The notes below the pieces were generated by a model, which did not search any database, was not told the DNA's origin, and was given only the letters and a program-made list of their open reading frames with translations. Made by a program: the position numbers and the translations under genes. Below are positions 19,102 to 28,977 of a stretch of 64,000 bases of DNA, piece after piece. The number at the start of each line of letters is the position of its first letter. Position 1 is the first letter of the stretch. The stretch lies in the NCBI RefSeq assembly GCF_001742165.1, contig NZ_CP016444.1, positions 558,001-622,000 of the forward strand, in the 5' to 3' direction. The DNA is from Burkholderia stabilis. Lineage in GTDB: Bacteria; Pseudomonadota; Gammaproteobacteria; Burkholderiales; Burkholderiaceae.

Positions 19102-19971
19102 TCAGGCACGGGGCGGCACGCGCTCGCGCAGCGTCTGTGCGATCGCGACGAGCCGGGGGCCGAGTTCCCGTTCGAGGCGGGCCTGTGCGAGGCGGGCCGT
19201 GCGCCCGACGCAGCCGAGCACCAGTGGCGGTCGATCGGGAAGCGGCACGGGCGCGGCGACACACGCGAGCTCCGGCTCCCAGTCTCCGTGCAACATGCCG
19301 AACCCGAGTTCGCGCACCTGTGCGACCTTCTCGACCATGCGGCGCCCGATGGTCGGCCAGTTGTCGTCGGCTCGCCGCTCGAGCTCGCCTTGCAGGTAGC
19401 TGCGTTCCGATTCGGGCAGGACGGCCAGCAATGCCCACCCCATCAGCGAATACGCGATATGCATGCGCATGCCGGGCCGCAACCGCAGATCGAGCACCGT
19501 GCGGCTGCCGATCTGGGTATCCAGGATCAGGATGTCGAGGCGGTCGCGCGTGCCGAGCAGGACGTAGGTATCGGTCGCCTCGGCCAGTTTCCGCATTTCG
19601 ATGCTGGCGAGCCGTTGAAGGTCGGGATCGGCGACGGCCGCGTAGCCGAGCGCCAGCGACGCGGACGCGAGCGCGTATTTCCGGCTGCCCTTGTCGTGGT
19701 GCAGGTAGCCGAGCGCGACCAGCGAGCGTAGCAGCCGCAGCGCGGTGGGAGGGGGAATGCCGGTCGCTTGCGCGATTTCCAGATTGCCGAGCCAGCCCTT
19801 GTCGGGACCGAATGCAGACAGGATCGACAGCCCGCGCGCGAGTGGCGTCACCATCGCGCTGCTCGGTGCGCGTTCACCGCGAGGCAGTTTCGGCCACGCG
19901 GTGTCGACGCCATGCGGGCCATTGCCGGACCTCGCGTCGACGTGTGTCGGCAAGGATCTACCGGGTTGCAT
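19102..19971 (-). CDS. IclR-family transcriptional regulator (first of a pair)
   Basis: A 289-residue IclR-type regulator. The DNA-binding half has ARGLSILSAFGPDKGWLGNL, then the helix-turn-helix NLEIAQATGIPPPTALRLLR. The effector domain has LLGTRDRLDILILDTQIG and HIAYSLMGWALLAVLPE. I start at 19971 because this ATG has a GGAGA ribosome-binding site; the frame is open further upstream to 20037 but that part is not family-like. Two adjacent IclR genes are unusual and suggest that two different inducers or operons are handled here. Confidence 0.9.
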   Translation of the reverse strand: MQPGRSLPTHVDARSGNGPHGVDTAWPKLPRGERAPSSAMVTPLARGLSILSAFGPDKGWLGNLEIAQATGIPPPTALRLLRSLVALGYLHHDKGSRKYALASASLALGYAAVADPDLQRLASIEMRKLAEATDTYVLLGTRDRLDILILDTQIGSRTVLDLRLRPGMRMHIAYSLMGWALLAVLPESERSYLQGELERRADDNWPTIGRRMVEKVAQVRELGFGMLHGDWEPELACVAAPVPLPDRPPLVLGCVGRTARLAQARLERELGPRLVAIAQTLRERVPPRA

Positions 19972-20114
19972 GCGTGTCTCCGTCTGTTTCTTCGATGGCG
20001 GACCGTGTTCGGGGCCGGCGCGCGTGCGCATGCCCACGCGGATCGTACTACCGTCGCGCCGATCATGCAGTCGGGACGTGCCCGAGATCGGGCGGCATGG
20101 CGCAACGTCGCAGA

Positions 20115-21053
20115 TCAGTGCGGCGCACGCGCGACGAGGCTGCGGAGCCGGTCACAGATGAAGCCCAGGCCGGTGCGGCTTCCGGGCAGAATGCCAATCA
20201 TCATGAGAAAGCCGTGCATCTGACCCTGTGCGCGCAGATGATGAACCGGCACCCCGGCTTGCTCGAGGCGCAGCGCGTAGGCTTCCCCTTCGTCGCGCAA
20301 CACGTCGTGCTCGGCGGTGACGACGATCGCCTCCGGCAGACACGAAAGGTCGGTTTCCCGCAACGGCGATGCGAGGCTCGAGCGCCGGGCGTCGTCGGTC
20401 GGCACATAGTGGGTCCAGTACCACATCATCGCGTCGCGATTGGTCAGGAGCTGATTGTCGGGCGCTACGTACGAAGGCCGATCGAATACGCAGTCGGTCA
20501 CCGGATAGACGAGCAACTGGCCGGCGAGCGATACGGTTTGCTCGTGTCGGGCGAGCATCGTCACCGCGATCGCGAGGTTCGCGCCCGCGCTGTCCCCGCC
20601 GACGAACAAGGGCAGTGTCGTGCCGAGCAGGGCGGGCTGCTGCGCGACGAGCCACTGCGTGGCCTGCCATGCGTCGATGACCGGCCCCGGAAACGGATGT
20701 TCCGGTGCCTTCCGGTATTCGACGAGCGCAACCGCGACACCGGCGCCGACGGCGATTTCGCGGCAAAGCGGCGTGAATTCGTCGATTCCGCCGACGACCC
20801 AGCCGCCGCCGTGAAAATACACGAGCAGCGCTTGCGGACGTTCGTCCGGTACGAACAGGCGCGCGCGGAGCGTGCCGCCGTCAACGGGGATGTCGAGGGG
20901 AATGGTGGCGCGCACGTCGGCGCCCGCGGACAGGATCGTGCTGATGCGTGCGAACGCGGCGCGCGCCTCGTCCGGCGTCATCAGATGACGGGGTTTCGAC
21001 GCCGTCGCGGCGAGCGTGTCCATGAAGGCGCGGGTTTCGATATCGAGGCTCAT
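20115..21053 (-). CDS. Alpha/beta hydrolase, hormone-sensitive-lipase type esterase
   Basis: A 312-residue serine hydrolase of the HSL/family IV type. The oxyanion-hole motif HGGG is at residues 81-84 and the nucleophile elbow GDSAG at 153-157. A C-terminal Asp (EHDVLRDEG) and His (QMHGF) complete the likely triad. It should hydrolyse esters or lactones in the cytoplasm. Its place beside a Baeyer-Villiger monooxygenase suggests it opens the lactone or ester made by that enzyme (inference). It belongs to the minus-strand set with the SnoaL-like gene and the IclR pair. Confidence 0.92.
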   Translation of the reverse strand: MSLDIETRAFMDTLAATASKPRHLMTPDEARAAFARISTILSAGADVRATIPLDIPVDGGTLRARLFVPDERPQALLVYFHGGGWVVGGIDEFTPLCREIAVGAGVAVALVEYRKAPEHPFPGPVIDAWQATQWLVAQQPALLGTTLPLFVGGDSAGANLAIAVTMLARHEQTVSLAGQLLVYPVTDCVFDRPSYVAPDNQLLTNRDAMMWYWTHYVPTDDARRSSLASPLRETDLSCLPEAIVVTAEHDVLRDEGEAYALRLEQAGVPVHHLRAQGQMHGFLMMIGILPGSRTGLGFICDRLRSLVARAPH

Positions 21054-21111
21054 GATGGCGACTTTTCAGCGGTGCGATGCAGTGTGGCGCAGTGATGCGT
21101 AATGGGGCGAA

Positions 21112-21130
21112 CGCTCGACGCAGTCGAGCG
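21112..21130. repeat. Perfect 8-base inverted repeat between the esterase and SnoaL-like genes
   Basis: CGCTCGAC and GTCGAGCG are separated by GCA. It lies after the SnoaL-like gene and 59 bases before the esterase start, so it could be a transcript-end hairpin or an operator. There is no T tract. Confidence 0.4.
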
Positions 21131-21209
21131 GTGCATGGAACGTGTCGGTGAATTCGTCTGCCGAATGCACTGCCTGCCTGCGAAAACGGCCGGCAGCGCG
21201 CCCGGCGTG

Positions 21210-21782
21210 TCAGCTCAAGCCGATTTCAGCCCGCAGCGCGAACACCGGATCGTGCTGATCGCGGCGGCCGAGCGTCCAGGCCGGGTTCAGCGTGTTGTCG
21301 GCCGCATCGACGAGGTGCGACTGGATGGCGTCGAACACGGTTCGGCGACGCGCGACCCGCCATTCGCCGTTGCGCTTCTCGAAGCGGTCGACATAGCGTC
21401 CGAACACTTCGACCCGGCTGTTGTGCGTGCTGCCGGCATGTTTCGCGTCCAGCATCGACCGGTGTTCGCTGGCCTGTGGCGCGAGTTCCAGCCGTGCGAC
21501 GAAATACGTTTCGACTGCGGCGACGCTATCGGACGCGAATTCCACGAGGCAGTTGCCGAGGAAGTGCGTGGACGTCAGCAGGCTCGGGGCATCGTGCCGC
21601 TCCCTGACCCACGCGATGAATTCGTCCCGTGTGCCCTTGAAGTCGGCATGGTCGTCATGGCAATCCTCGAAGAACGTGGCGCGGACGCATTCCCAGTCGC
21701 GCCGGTCGACGCCGCGCGCGTAGCGAAGCATCGCGTCGCGAATCAGGTCCTTGTCGATCAAGCGCTGCATGGCGGCAGACAT
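21210..21782 (-). CDS. SnoaL-like / NTF2-fold protein
   Basis: A 190-residue protein of the cone-shaped NTF2 fold (SnoaL_4 type). The N-terminal helix DKDLIRDAMLRYARGVDRRDW near residues 10-30 and the following FFEDCHDDHADFKG are typical. A central THFLGNCLVEF strand and the YVDRFEKRNGEWRVARRRTVFD ending also match. Members act as isomerases, hydratases or small polyketide/steroid-type enzymes, and many are uncharacterised. It is transcribed divergently from the Baeyer-Villiger monooxygenase gene across a spacer containing two copies of the shared TTYC motif. Confidence 0.85.
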   Translation of the reverse strand: MSAAMQRLIDKDLIRDAMLRYARGVDRRDWECVRATFFEDCHDDHADFKGTRDEFIAWVRERHDAPSLLTSTHFLGNCLVEFASDSVAAVETYFVARLELAPQASEHRSMLDAKHAGSTHNSRVEVFGRYVDRFEKRNGEWRVARRRTVFDAIQSHLVDAADNTLNPAWTLGRRDQHDPVFALRAEIGLS

Positions 21783-21860
21783 GGCACGGCATTCCTTTCG
21801 TTTTCCTGTCTCAACGATGAAGAATCGGCATGGACTACGTCAACTCGCGCGATACGAGTG

Positions 21861-21875
21861 TGCCGTACTTTGGAA
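21861..21875 (-). promoter_or_regulatory. Shared catabolic-island motif, copy D
   Basis: On the minus strand this reads TTCCAAAGTACGGCA. It is one of five copies of the consensus TTYCRANGTACGGVA in the window and faces the SnoaL-like gene, 79 bases from its start. Confidence 0.65.
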
Positions 21876-22005
21876 TTTCGACCGGTCGTGCGAAGCGGTG
21901 ACCGATACGGCCGGACGCGCAGCGCGCCGGTCCGGCCCGTTGATGGCAGGTGTCGGGCAGGCATGACGGCGATCCCGACATCGGCCCGCATGCGCCGCGA
22001 GCCGA

Positions 22006-22020
22006 TTTCAATGTACGGGA
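22006..22020 (+). promoter_or_regulatory. Shared catabolic-island motif, copy A
   Basis: TTTCAATGTACGGGA, in plus orientation, 87 bases before the Baeyer-Villiger monooxygenase ATG. Together with copy D it forms an inverted pair in the divergent promoter region. Confidence 0.65.
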
Positions 22021-22106
22021 AGGCGGCGCTGTCGCCATTGATGCGGACCGGCACGCGATCATTCAATAGATTCCTGAGAAACATAAATTTCCAGGAGACA
22101 ACCCAA

Positions 22107-23765
22107 ATGAACCAACATCCAGACGTGCTGGACGCCGTCATCGTCGGCGCCGGCTTTGGCGGGCTGTATGCGATCAAGCGGCTCGACGATGCGGGATTTC
22201 GTATCCAGGCGTTCGAGTCCGGCGAGGGTGTCGGCGGAACGTGGTACTGGAATCGCTACCCGGGCGCACGCGTGGATCTCGAGTGCTGGGACTACTCGTA
22301 TTCGTTCTCTCCCGAACTCCAGGACGAGTGGGACTGGCCGGAGCGCTATCCGACGTCCGCGGAGCTGATGCGGTATCTGAATCACGTGGCCGATCGCTTC
22401 GATCTGCGTCGGCACGTCCGCTTCAATACGCGGGTCGAATCCGCCGTGTTCGATGAGAAACAGAATCTCTGGAGCGTGACGACGTCCGACGGGAAAGTCA
22501 CGCGCGCCCGCTTCTTCGTGCCGGCGACGGGGGTCCTGTCGGTGCCGAAGCCGCCCGAGATCGCCGGGATCGAGACGTTCGCGGGTGAAAGTCATCACAC
22601 CGGCCGCTGGCCGCATCACGAAGTCGATTTCAGCAACAAGCGGGTCGGCGTGATCGGCACCGGCTCATCGGGTATCCAGGTGATTCAGGCGCTTGCCGGC
22701 AAGTGCAAGCACCTGACCGTGTTCCAGCGCACGGCAGTCTACGTCGTGCCCGCGAAGAATCATCCGTTGACGCCTGACATGCGCACACGTGTGCGGGCGA
22801 CTTACGCGGAGCGGCGCGAGATCAGCCGCCTCACGCGCTTCGGCATCGCGGTGCCGTTCCCGGTCGAGTCCGCGCTCGACGCCACGCCGGACGAGCGCAG
22901 CCGGAAGTATGAGAACGCGTGGGAAAACAGCCAGTTGCTCGGCTTTCGCATGTGCTACGGCGACATCCTGTCGAACGACGCCGCCAACGAGACGGTGTCC
23001 GAGTTCATTCGCGGCAAGATCCGCGAGACGGTGAAGGACCCGGCCGTTGCCGAGAAACTGATGCCGCGCGGGTTTCCGTTCGGCACGAAACGCCCGTGTC
23101 TCGGCGATACCTACTACGGCGTCTACAACCGGGACGATGTCACGCTCGTCGACCTGAAGGCGACGCCGATCGATCGCGTGGTGCCGGAGGGGATCGTGAC
23201 AAGCGACGGCCTGCACGAACTCGACGTGCTGATCTACGCAACCGGTTACGACGCGCTGACGGGCGCACTCACGCATATCGACGTGCGCGGCGTGGGCGGC
23301 CTCAGGCTGAACGACAAGTGGGCGGCCGGCGCGAAGACATACATCGGCCTGATGACGAGCGGCTTTCCGAACCTGTTCACCGTGACGGGGCCCGGCAGCC
23401 CGGGGCCGCTCGCGAACATGTCGATGAGCATCGAGCAGCACGTCGACTGGATCGCGCGATGCATGGCCGATCTGCGCGAAGCGGGCGTCGACCGGATCGA
23501 CGCCGAACCGCAGGCGGAAGAGGACTGGATGCAGCACGTTCAGGACGTCGTGTCGAAGACGCTCTATCTGAAGGCGAAGTCCTGGTATGTCGGCGCGAAC
23601 GTGCCGGGCAAGCCGCAGGTGTTCCTGCCGTATCTGGGCGGGCACGGCACGTATCGCAAGAAATGCGACGACGTCGCGGCGTCCGGCTATACGGGTTTTG
23701 TGCTGACGGGCGTCGGCGATCGCAAGACCGCATCGCTGAACGCAACGGTCGAAGACGAAGCATGA
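22107..23765 (+). CDS. Baeyer-Villiger monooxygenase (type I, FAD/NADPH)
   Basis: A 552-residue flavoprotein inserting oxygen next to a ketone to give an ester or lactone. The FAD-binding GAGFGG is at residues 14-19 (preceded by DAVIV), and the second nucleotide motif GTGSSG lies near 184-189. The family fingerprint FAGESHHTGRWP (F-x-G-x-x-x-H-x-x-x-W-P) is near 158-169. GGTWYWNRYPGARVD near residues 40-54 also matches cyclohexanone and phenylacetone monooxygenases. The ATG at 22107 follows CCAGGAGAC; no upstream in-frame sequence is family-like. The esterase on the other strand and the SDRs downstream would complete a cyclic-ketone pathway. The ketone is unknown. Confidence 0.95.
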   Translation: MNQHPDVLDAVIVGAGFGGLYAIKRLDDAGFRIQAFESGEGVGGTWYWNRYPGARVDLECWDYSYSFSPELQDEWDWPERYPTSAELMRYLNHVADRFDLRRHVRFNTRVESAVFDEKQNLWSVTTSDGKVTRARFFVPATGVLSVPKPPEIAGIETFAGESHHTGRWPHHEVDFSNKRVGVIGTGSSGIQVIQALAGKCKHLTVFQRTAVYVVPAKNHPLTPDMRTRVRATYAERREISRLTRFGIAVPFPVESALDATPDERSRKYENAWENSQLLGFRMCYGDILSNDAANETVSEFIRGKIRETVKDPAVAEKLMPRGFPFGTKRPCLGDTYYGVYNRDDVTLVDLKATPIDRVVPEGIVTSDGLHELDVLIYATGYDALTGALTHIDVRGVGGLRLNDKWAAGAKTYIGLMTSGFPNLFTVTGPGSPGPLANMSMSIEQHVDWIARCMADLREAGVDRIDAEPQAEEDWMQHVQDVVSKTLYLKAKSWYVGANVPGKPQVFLPYLGGHGTYRKKCDDVAASGYTGFVLTGVGDRKTASLNATVEDEA

Positions 23766-23793
23766 GCGACATCACCGGGTGAGTGGTCGGAAA

Positions 23794-23822
23794 GGCTGCC
23801 TGCATCACAGGCGCAGGCAGCC
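23794..23822 (+). terminator. Hairpin after the Baeyer-Villiger monooxygenase gene
   Basis: GGCTGCCTGC pairs perfectly with GCAGGCAGCC around nine bases, beginning 28 bases after the stop codon. The strong 10-base GC stem suggests termination, although only a short CTT follows. Confidence 0.6.
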
Positions 23823-23950
23823 CTTCGACGACTACGGACTCGACGACATATCGATGATGTCTTGCGCGACATGCGTGTGCGCGATCGAGGCGGCCGTCGG
23901 GATCAGTGGCCCGACGGGAATCATAATTAACTGCATGAAGGAGACATGAA

Positions 23951-24703
23951 ATGGGCAGGCTGGACGGCAAGGTCGCGTTCGTGACCGGAGCGGGGGGCGG
24001 CATCGGCGCCGCCATCTGCAAGCAATTCATTGCAGAAGGCGCGCGCGTACTGGCGGGCGATATCCATCCGGATCTCGCCGAGGCGGCCGCCGAAGCCAGC
24101 GGCGGCGGGGAACGGATCATTCCGCTCAGGCTCGACGTCACCGACAAGGAGGATGTCTGCGCCGGTCTGGCGCATGCCGCGGATGCCTTCGGAAAGATCG
24201 ACGTCCTGTGCAATACCGCTGGCGGGTCGACGCCGGATGACGCGCGCGTGACCGACGCGACGGAGGAGGAATTCTGGCGGGCGATCAAACTGGATCTGTT
24301 CGGCACGTTCCTCGTATGCAAATACGGCATCCCCTATCTGCAAAGCGCGGGTGGCGGCTCGGTCATCAACTTCTCGTCGATGGTTGCGTTGATGGCGTTG
24401 ACCGATCGCGATTGCTATACGGCGGCGAAGGGCGGCGTTCATGCGCTGACGCGTTCGATGGCGCCGGAGTACGCGCCTGATCGCATCCGCGTGAATGCGA
24501 TCGCGCCGGGGCTGACACTTTCGGAGCGGGTGCGCCATCTGGTCGATGAACGGGCAGAACTGCGCAAGCTGGCGGACCAGTGCCTGCTGGGACCCTGCGA
24601 GCCCATCGACATGGCGCATGTGGCGGTCTATCTGGCATCGGACGAATCACGGCATACGACGGGGCAGATCATTCCCGTCGACAGCGGGGTCACGGTTTAT
24701 TGA
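23951..24703 (+). CDS. Short-chain dehydrogenase/reductase
   Basis: A 250-residue classical SDR oxidising or reducing an alcohol/ketone with NAD(P). The cofactor motif TGAGGGIG is near residues 13-20, the catalytic serine lies in VINFSSMVAL, and Tyr-x-x-x-Lys is YTAAK near 156-160. The C terminus PVDSGVTVY is typical. The ATG at 23951 has an AAGGAGACATGAA ribosome-binding site. It follows the monooxygenase gene, with a terminator-like hairpin between, and is followed by a second SDR. It may make the ketone for the monooxygenase or oxidise the ring-opened hydroxy acid (inference). Confidence 0.93.
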   Translation: MGRLDGKVAFVTGAGGGIGAAICKQFIAEGARVLAGDIHPDLAEAAAEASGGGERIIPLRLDVTDKEDVCAGLAHAADAFGKIDVLCNTAGGSTPDDARVTDATEEEFWRAIKLDLFGTFLVCKYGIPYLQSAGGGSVINFSSMVALMALTDRDCYTAAKGGVHALTRSMAPEYAPDRIRVNAIAPGLTLSERVRHLVDERAELRKLADQCLLGPCEPIDMAHVAVYLASDESRHTTGQIIPVDSGVTVY

Positions 24704-24859
24704 CCGGATCGACGGCAACGCAAGCGGTTCTGGCAGGTGTGATCTCCCTATCCTTCGGAGACCTGCTGAAAGCCATTCGCGAGCACAAATCTCGCACGAT
24801 GCCGTGCAAGAACGCCATCAACGTAAAAACAACCTGGTTTCAACCATGGAGGAGAAACG

Positions 24860-25615
24860 ATGCTGATCGGAAACAAGACGGCAGTGGTGACCGGCGCTGC
24901 GTCCGGGATCGGCGCCGCCATCGCCGAGCGTCTGGCCGAAGAAGGCGCGCATGTGATCCTGACCGACGTGGATGACCCGCGCGGCAACGAACTGACAACG
25001 AGACTGATCAGGCGCGGACTGAAGGCCAGCTACGTCCATTGCGACAGCAGCAACCTCGAATCGATCTCCACGATGACGGCCAGGGCCATTGCGCAGAATG
25101 GCCGGGTCGACGTGCTGGTGAACAACGCAGGCGTGACCCGGAAGATCAAGCTGCTCGACTTGACGCCGGAGGATTGGGACTGGATCCAGAACATCAATAC
25201 GCGCGGCCTGTTCTTCACCATGCAGGCTTTCGCGCGTCACATGGCGGAGGCGGGCGGTGGCGCGGTCGTCAACATCGCATCGATTGCGGGCAAGGGTGCG
25301 AGGGGCACCTCGAACGCGTGTTATGCGGCCTCCAAGGCCGCAGCCATCGTGATGTCGCGTGTGGCCGCGACCGAACTGGGCGGCAGCGGCATACGGGTGA
25401 ACGCGGTCTGCCCCGGCGCAACGCGTACCCGGTTGCTGGACGATCTGGAAAAGGCCAATCCGGTCGGCTTTCGGAAGATGCTGGATGACACCGCGCTCGG
25501 CCGTTTCGCCCGCCCGCGCGACATCGCCGACGCAGTTCTGTTTCTGGCCTCGGATTTGTCGAGCAGCATGACCGGTCAGTCGATCAACGTCGACAACGGC
25601 TTGATGTGGGACTGA
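24860..25615 (+). CDS. Short-chain dehydrogenase/reductase
   Basis: A 251-residue classical SDR with TGAASGIG near residues 12-19, NNAG in DVLVNNAGVTRK, catalytic serine in VVNIASIAG and YAASK near 154-158. The C terminus QSINVDNGLMWD is typical of 3-oxoacyl-reductase-like SDRs. The ATG at 24860 has a GGAGGAG ribosome-binding site. It lies 156 bases after the previous SDR on the same strand and could be co-transcribed with it. Substrate unknown. Confidence 0.93.
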   Translation: MLIGNKTAVVTGAASGIGAAIAERLAEEGAHVILTDVDDPRGNELTTRLIRRGLKASYVHCDSSNLESISTMTARAIAQNGRVDVLVNNAGVTRKIKLLDLTPEDWDWIQNINTRGLFFTMQAFARHMAEAGGGAVVNIASIAGKGARGTSNACYAASKAAAIVMSRVAATELGGSGIRVNAVCPGATRTRLLDDLEKANPVGFRKMLDDTALGRFARPRDIADAVLFLASDLSSSMTGQSINVDNGLMWD

Positions 25616-25720
25616 CCGGTGATGCGTCATTCGCCGGGGCGGCTTGCGATGTGCGTGGCTGCGTCACGCAACCGGTCCGGTTGCAGGCGTGCATGTCGGT
25701 TACCTCGTGCCGGCCGGATA

Positions 25721-25735
25721 TTTCAAAGTACGGAA
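25721..25735 (+). promoter_or_regulatory. Shared catabolic-island motif, copy B
   Basis: TTTCAAAGTACGGAA, about 270 bases upstream of the candidate -35 box and 495 bases upstream of the 2Fe-2S subunit gene. It differs by two bases from copy C. A degenerate inverted partner may exist around 25781-25795 (GTGTCCGGAATTC). Confidence 0.6.
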
Positions 25736-26002
25736 GGCCGATCGGGAATGCGTTGCACGGGATTCGGTCGGCCGCTACGGTGTCCGGAATTCGTGATGAC
25801 TCGAACCCGCCTGACGGCCGGCCGGAAACAGGCCGTGGCAGCTGCGGGTGGCTGCGTTGCTTCGATTCGGCTCGCGAGGAACGGCAACCCGGCGGATGAT
25901 CGATCGGAAAAGTGGTGGTCCCGACGGGCGCCGCGTCGGGAATCGCGCCGCGCACGTTGCTCACATTCGGTGGAATAGGCAACGTTTTCCCATTTTCGAG
26001 TA

Positions 26003-26031
26003 TTGCCGGCGCTGGCGGCGCGGACTTATAT
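26003..26031 (+). promoter_or_regulatory. Candidate promoter of the molybdenum hydroxylase operon
   Basis: TTGCCG (26003-26008), 17 bases, TTATAT (26026-26031), lying in a local AT-rich patch. It leaves a leader of about 190 bases before the ATG at 26230. Confidence 0.45.
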
Positions 26032-26229
26032 TTTTCACGTTACCGCCAGCCTCCCCATGCAGGCGTTCGCCATTGCGAGCGCGTGTATCGATGCATCGCG
26101 CACGACAGCGCACCGGCCTCACTCGTGCATGTCAGTCGCGACACGACGCCCGCGGCAAGTCGAGCGCGGCGTTCGTGCGTGACACAGCCGGTCGTCCAAC
26201 CGGGCACCCCACACAAGAGATCGAACAGA

Positions 26230-26691
26230 ATGACAGACATCACCATAAACGGTCAGCGACATCAGTTCGCTGGCGATCCCGACATGCCGTTGCTTTGGTA
26301 CCTGCGCGACGAACTCGACATGACGGGCACGAAATTCGGTTGTGGCATGGCGCTGTGCGGGGCCTGCACGGTTCACGTCGATGGTCAGCCGGTACGCGCG
26401 TGCGTGACGCCGGTCGGCACGCTTGCCGGCCGCAGCGTCACGACGATCGAGGCGGCGCATGAGGCAAAGATCGGCCAGGCCGTGCAAAAAGCCTGGATCG
26501 ACGAGCAGGTGCCTCAATGCGGCTACTGTCAATCCGGTCAGGTGATGTCGGCGGTCGCGCTGTTGACGACGAAACCCGATCCGACGGATAGCGACATCGA
26601 TGCCGCGATGAGCGGGAACATTTGCCGATGTGCGACCTATCAGCGGATTCGTGTCGCGATCCACAAAGCCGCGGAGAGCCTGAAAGCATGA
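26230..26691 (+). CDS. 2Fe-2S subunit of a molybdenum hydroxylase (isoquinoline 1-oxidoreductase alpha type)
   Basis: A 153-residue electron-transfer subunit with two 2Fe-2S clusters. The N-terminal plant-ferredoxin-like site is [14 protein letters not shown] plus Cys60 region ([10 protein letters not shown]). The C-terminal site is QCGYCQSGQ with GNICRCATY. It passes electrons from the molybdopterin subunit, encoded immediately downstream with an ATGA overlap, to a cytochrome. The ATG at 26230 is the natural start. Family members oxidise N-heterocycles such as isoquinoline or nicotinate, or aldehydes. Confidence 0.95.
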   Translation: MTDITINGQRHQFAGDPDMPLLWYLRDELDMTGTKFGCGMALCGACTVHVDGQPVRACVTPVGTLAGRSVTTIEAAHEAKIGQAVQKAWIDEQVPQCGYCQSGQVMSAVALLTTKPDPTDSDIDAAMSGNICRCATYQRIRVAIHKAAESLKA

Positions 26692-28940
26692 GACATTCTG
26701 CTCGCTCCCCGCAGTCGGCGGACCTGCCCGAATCCGCTGACGACGTCGCATCGCCGTCGCGTCGAAGCTTCCTCGGCAACCTGGCCGCGCTGACGCTCGC
26801 GGTCGGATTCGGCGGCGAGATCGCCGTCGCCGCGTCGGTCAACCCGGCGACGGCGCGCGTGCCGTTCGAGGTGAACGCGTTCATCCGGATCGGCGCGGAC
26901 GGTATCGTCAGCGTCGTGTCCGAGTACCTCGAAATGGGCCAGGGCACCTTCACCGGTGTCGCGACACTCGCGGCGGAAGAACTCGACATCGGGCTCGACA
27001 AGGTCCGCGTCGTGCCCGCGCCCGCCGATGTGAAGCGCTACGCGAACCCGATGTTCGCGAAGATGGGCTGGAAGATCCAGGCCACGGGCGGCAGCACCGC
27101 GATGACCGGCTCGTGGACCGTGATGCGCGAAGCGGCCGCGTCGGCGCGTGCGATGTTGCTGTCGGCGGCCGCCAGGAAGTGGAAGGTCGATCCGTCATCG
27201 CTGCGCGTCGAGGATGGCACGATCATCCACGCGGCCTCGGGCCGTCGCGCCGGCTACGGCCAGTTCGCTGCCGATGCCGCGCGCGAGCCGGTGCCGTCGA
27301 AGGTTGCCGTCAAGCAGCGCGCCGATTTCAGGCTGATCGGCAAGCGTTACACCCGACGTGTCGATATTCCCGCGAAAGTCGATGGTTCCGCGATCTATAC
27401 GCAGGACGTGAAGCTGCCCGGGATGCTGGTCGCGGTGATCGCGCATCCGCCGCGGATGTGGGGCAAGGTCCGTCATGTCGACGCCAGCAAGGCGAAGGCG
27501 ATTCCGGGTGTGGTCGCGGTCGTTCAGGTGCCGGGCGACGACAACCTGCAGGGCGGCGTCGCGGTGCTGGCGCGCAACACCTGGGTTGCCCGTCAGGGGC
27601 GCGATGCGCTGAAGATCACATGGGATGAGACGCATGCGCTCGCGGTCGGCTCGGCCGAGATCGCGCAGCGGTACCGCGCGGCGCTCGACAAGCCGGGCGT
27701 GATCGCGCTGACGCGTGGCGAGGTCGCGAGCGAAGCGCCGTCCGGCGGCAAGTTCATCGACGCGGTCTACGAACAGCCCTATCTGTCGCACGCGCCGATG
27801 GAGCCGCTGAATTGCGTCGTGCACCTGCACGCGGACCGCTGCGAAATCTGGAACGGCGAGCAGTGGCATACCGGCGATCAGGTCATCGTCGCGAAGGAAG
27901 TCGGCCTCAAGCCGGAACAGGTGACGATCAACCAGCTCTACGCGGGCGGCAGCTTCGGCCGCCGCGCGAATCCGGTCAGCGATTACGTGTGCGAGGCGGC
28001 ACGGATTGCCCGCCTGGCGCGTGCGCAAGGTATCGATGCGCCGATCAAGCTCGTGTGGATGCGCGAGGACGACATGCGTGCCGGCTTCTACCGGCCGGCG
28101 ACCGTTCACCGGGTTCGGCTCGCGGTCGACAAGTCGGGGAACCTGGTGTCGTGGAACCAGAATGTGGTCGGGCAGAGCTTCTTCGCGCCGCTGCCGTCGG
28201 GCGTCGATCCGACGCTTGTCGAAGGGTCCGCCGATATTCCTTACGACATCCCGAACGTCAAGGTGACGCAGCATATACAAAAGCTCGCCGTGAAGACGCA
28301 ATGGATGCGTTCCGTCGGCCATACGCACGCGGCGTTCGTCGGCGAGACGATGATGGACGAGGCAGCGCGTGCGGCCGGCAAGGATCCGTACACGTTCCGC
28401 CGCGCGTTGCTCGCGAAGCAGTTGCGTCATCGCGGCGTCCTCGATCTGGTCGCGCAGAAGGCCGGCTGGTCGACGCCGTTGCGTGACGGTGCGCCCGGCA
28501 CGAAGCGCGGACGCGGGATCGCGCTGCAGTTCGCATTCGGCACGTACGTCGCGCAGGTCGCGGAAGTGACGGTGCTGCAGGACGGCACGTTCACCGTCGA
28601 TCGGATTGTCTGCGCGGTCGATTGCGGCTCCGTCGTGAATCCCGACATCGTTGCGTCACAGGTGGAGGGCGGGATCGGCTTCGGCCTGACGTTCCTGCGC
28701 GCGGCGATCACGCTGGAGAACGGGCGCGTGCAGCAAGGGAACTTCAATGACTACCCGGTGCTGCGGATGAACGGGATGCCACGCGTCGAAGTGCACACGG
28801 TGCCGTCGCAGGAAGCGCCAAGCGGCATCGGGGAACCCGGCGTGCCGCCGGCCGCGCCCGCGGTGGCGAATGCGCTGACGGCCGCCACCGGGACCACGTT
28901 CCGGTCGCTGCCGATGCGCGGCACGCTGCGCCCGGCCTGA
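26688..28940 (+). CDS. Molybdopterin-binding subunit of a molybdenum hydroxylase (isoquinoline 1-oxidoreductase beta type)
   Basis: A 750-residue catalytic subunit of the xanthine dehydrogenase family, hydroxylating its substrate with oxygen from water. A twin-arginine signal ([18 protein letters not shown], near residues 25-42) indicates export, so the enzyme is periplasmic. Molybdopterin-binding segments are [20 protein letters not shown] near residues 75-94, [13 protein letters not shown] near 129-141 and [17 protein letters not shown] near 420-436. The catalytic glutamate lies in [16 protein letters not shown] near 718-733. The start codon overlaps the 2Fe-2S gene stop, and a triheme cytochrome gene follows 37 bases after. 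Together they form a three-subunit dehydrogenase feeding the respiratory chain. Aldehydes are an alternative substrate class. Confidence 0.94.
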   Translation: MRHSARSPQSADLPESADDVASPSRRSFLGNLAALTLAVGFGGEIAVAASVNPATARVPFEVNAFIRIGADGIVSVVSEYLEMGQGTFTGVATLAAEELDIGLDKVRVVPAPADVKRYANPMFAKMGWKIQATGGSTAMTGSWTVMREAAASARAMLLSAAARKWKVDPSSLRVEDGTIIHAASGRRAGYGQFAADAAREPVPSKVAVKQRADFRLIGKRYTRRVDIPAKVDGSAIYTQDVKLPGMLVAVIAHPPRMWGKVRHVDASKAKAIPGVVAVVQVPGDDNLQGGVAVLARNTWVARQGRDALKITWDETHALAVGSAEIAQRYRAALDKPGVIALTRGEVASEAPSGGKFIDAVYEQPYLSHAPMEPLNCVVHLHADRCEIWNGEQWHTGDQVIVAKEVGLKPEQVTINQLYAGGSFGRRANPVSDYVCEAARIARLARAQGIDAPIKLVWMREDDMRAGFYRPATVHRVRLAVDKSGNLVSWNQNVVGQSFFAPLPSGVDPTLVEGSADIPYDIPNVKVTQHIQKLAVKTQWMRSVGHTHAAFVGETMMDEAARAAGKDPYTFRRALLAKQLRHRGVLDLVAQKAGWSTPLRDGAPGTKRGRGIALQFAFGTYVAQVAEVTVLQDGTFTVDRIVCAVDCGSVVNPDIVASQVEGGIGFGLTFLRAAITLENGRVQQGNFNDYPVLRMNGMPRVEVHTVPSQEAPSGIGEPGVPPAAPAVANALTAATGTTFRSLPMRGTLRPA

Positions 28941-28977
28941 CTTTCCGCTTCCACCCAGTTTCAGAGAACAATCCATC

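Larger units (their letters stand above)
25616..26229. other. Intergenic region, 614 bases, with regulatory sites
   Basis: No convincing gene. It holds motif copy B (25721-25735) and a candidate promoter (26003-26031). Much of the rest is ordinary GC-rich spacer ahead of the molybdenum hydroxylase operon. Confidence 0.6.

Noticed and set aside
25781..25795. Sixth copy of the TTYC catabolic motif
   Set aside because: It resembles the inverted form but is one base shorter and lacks the GTACGG core.
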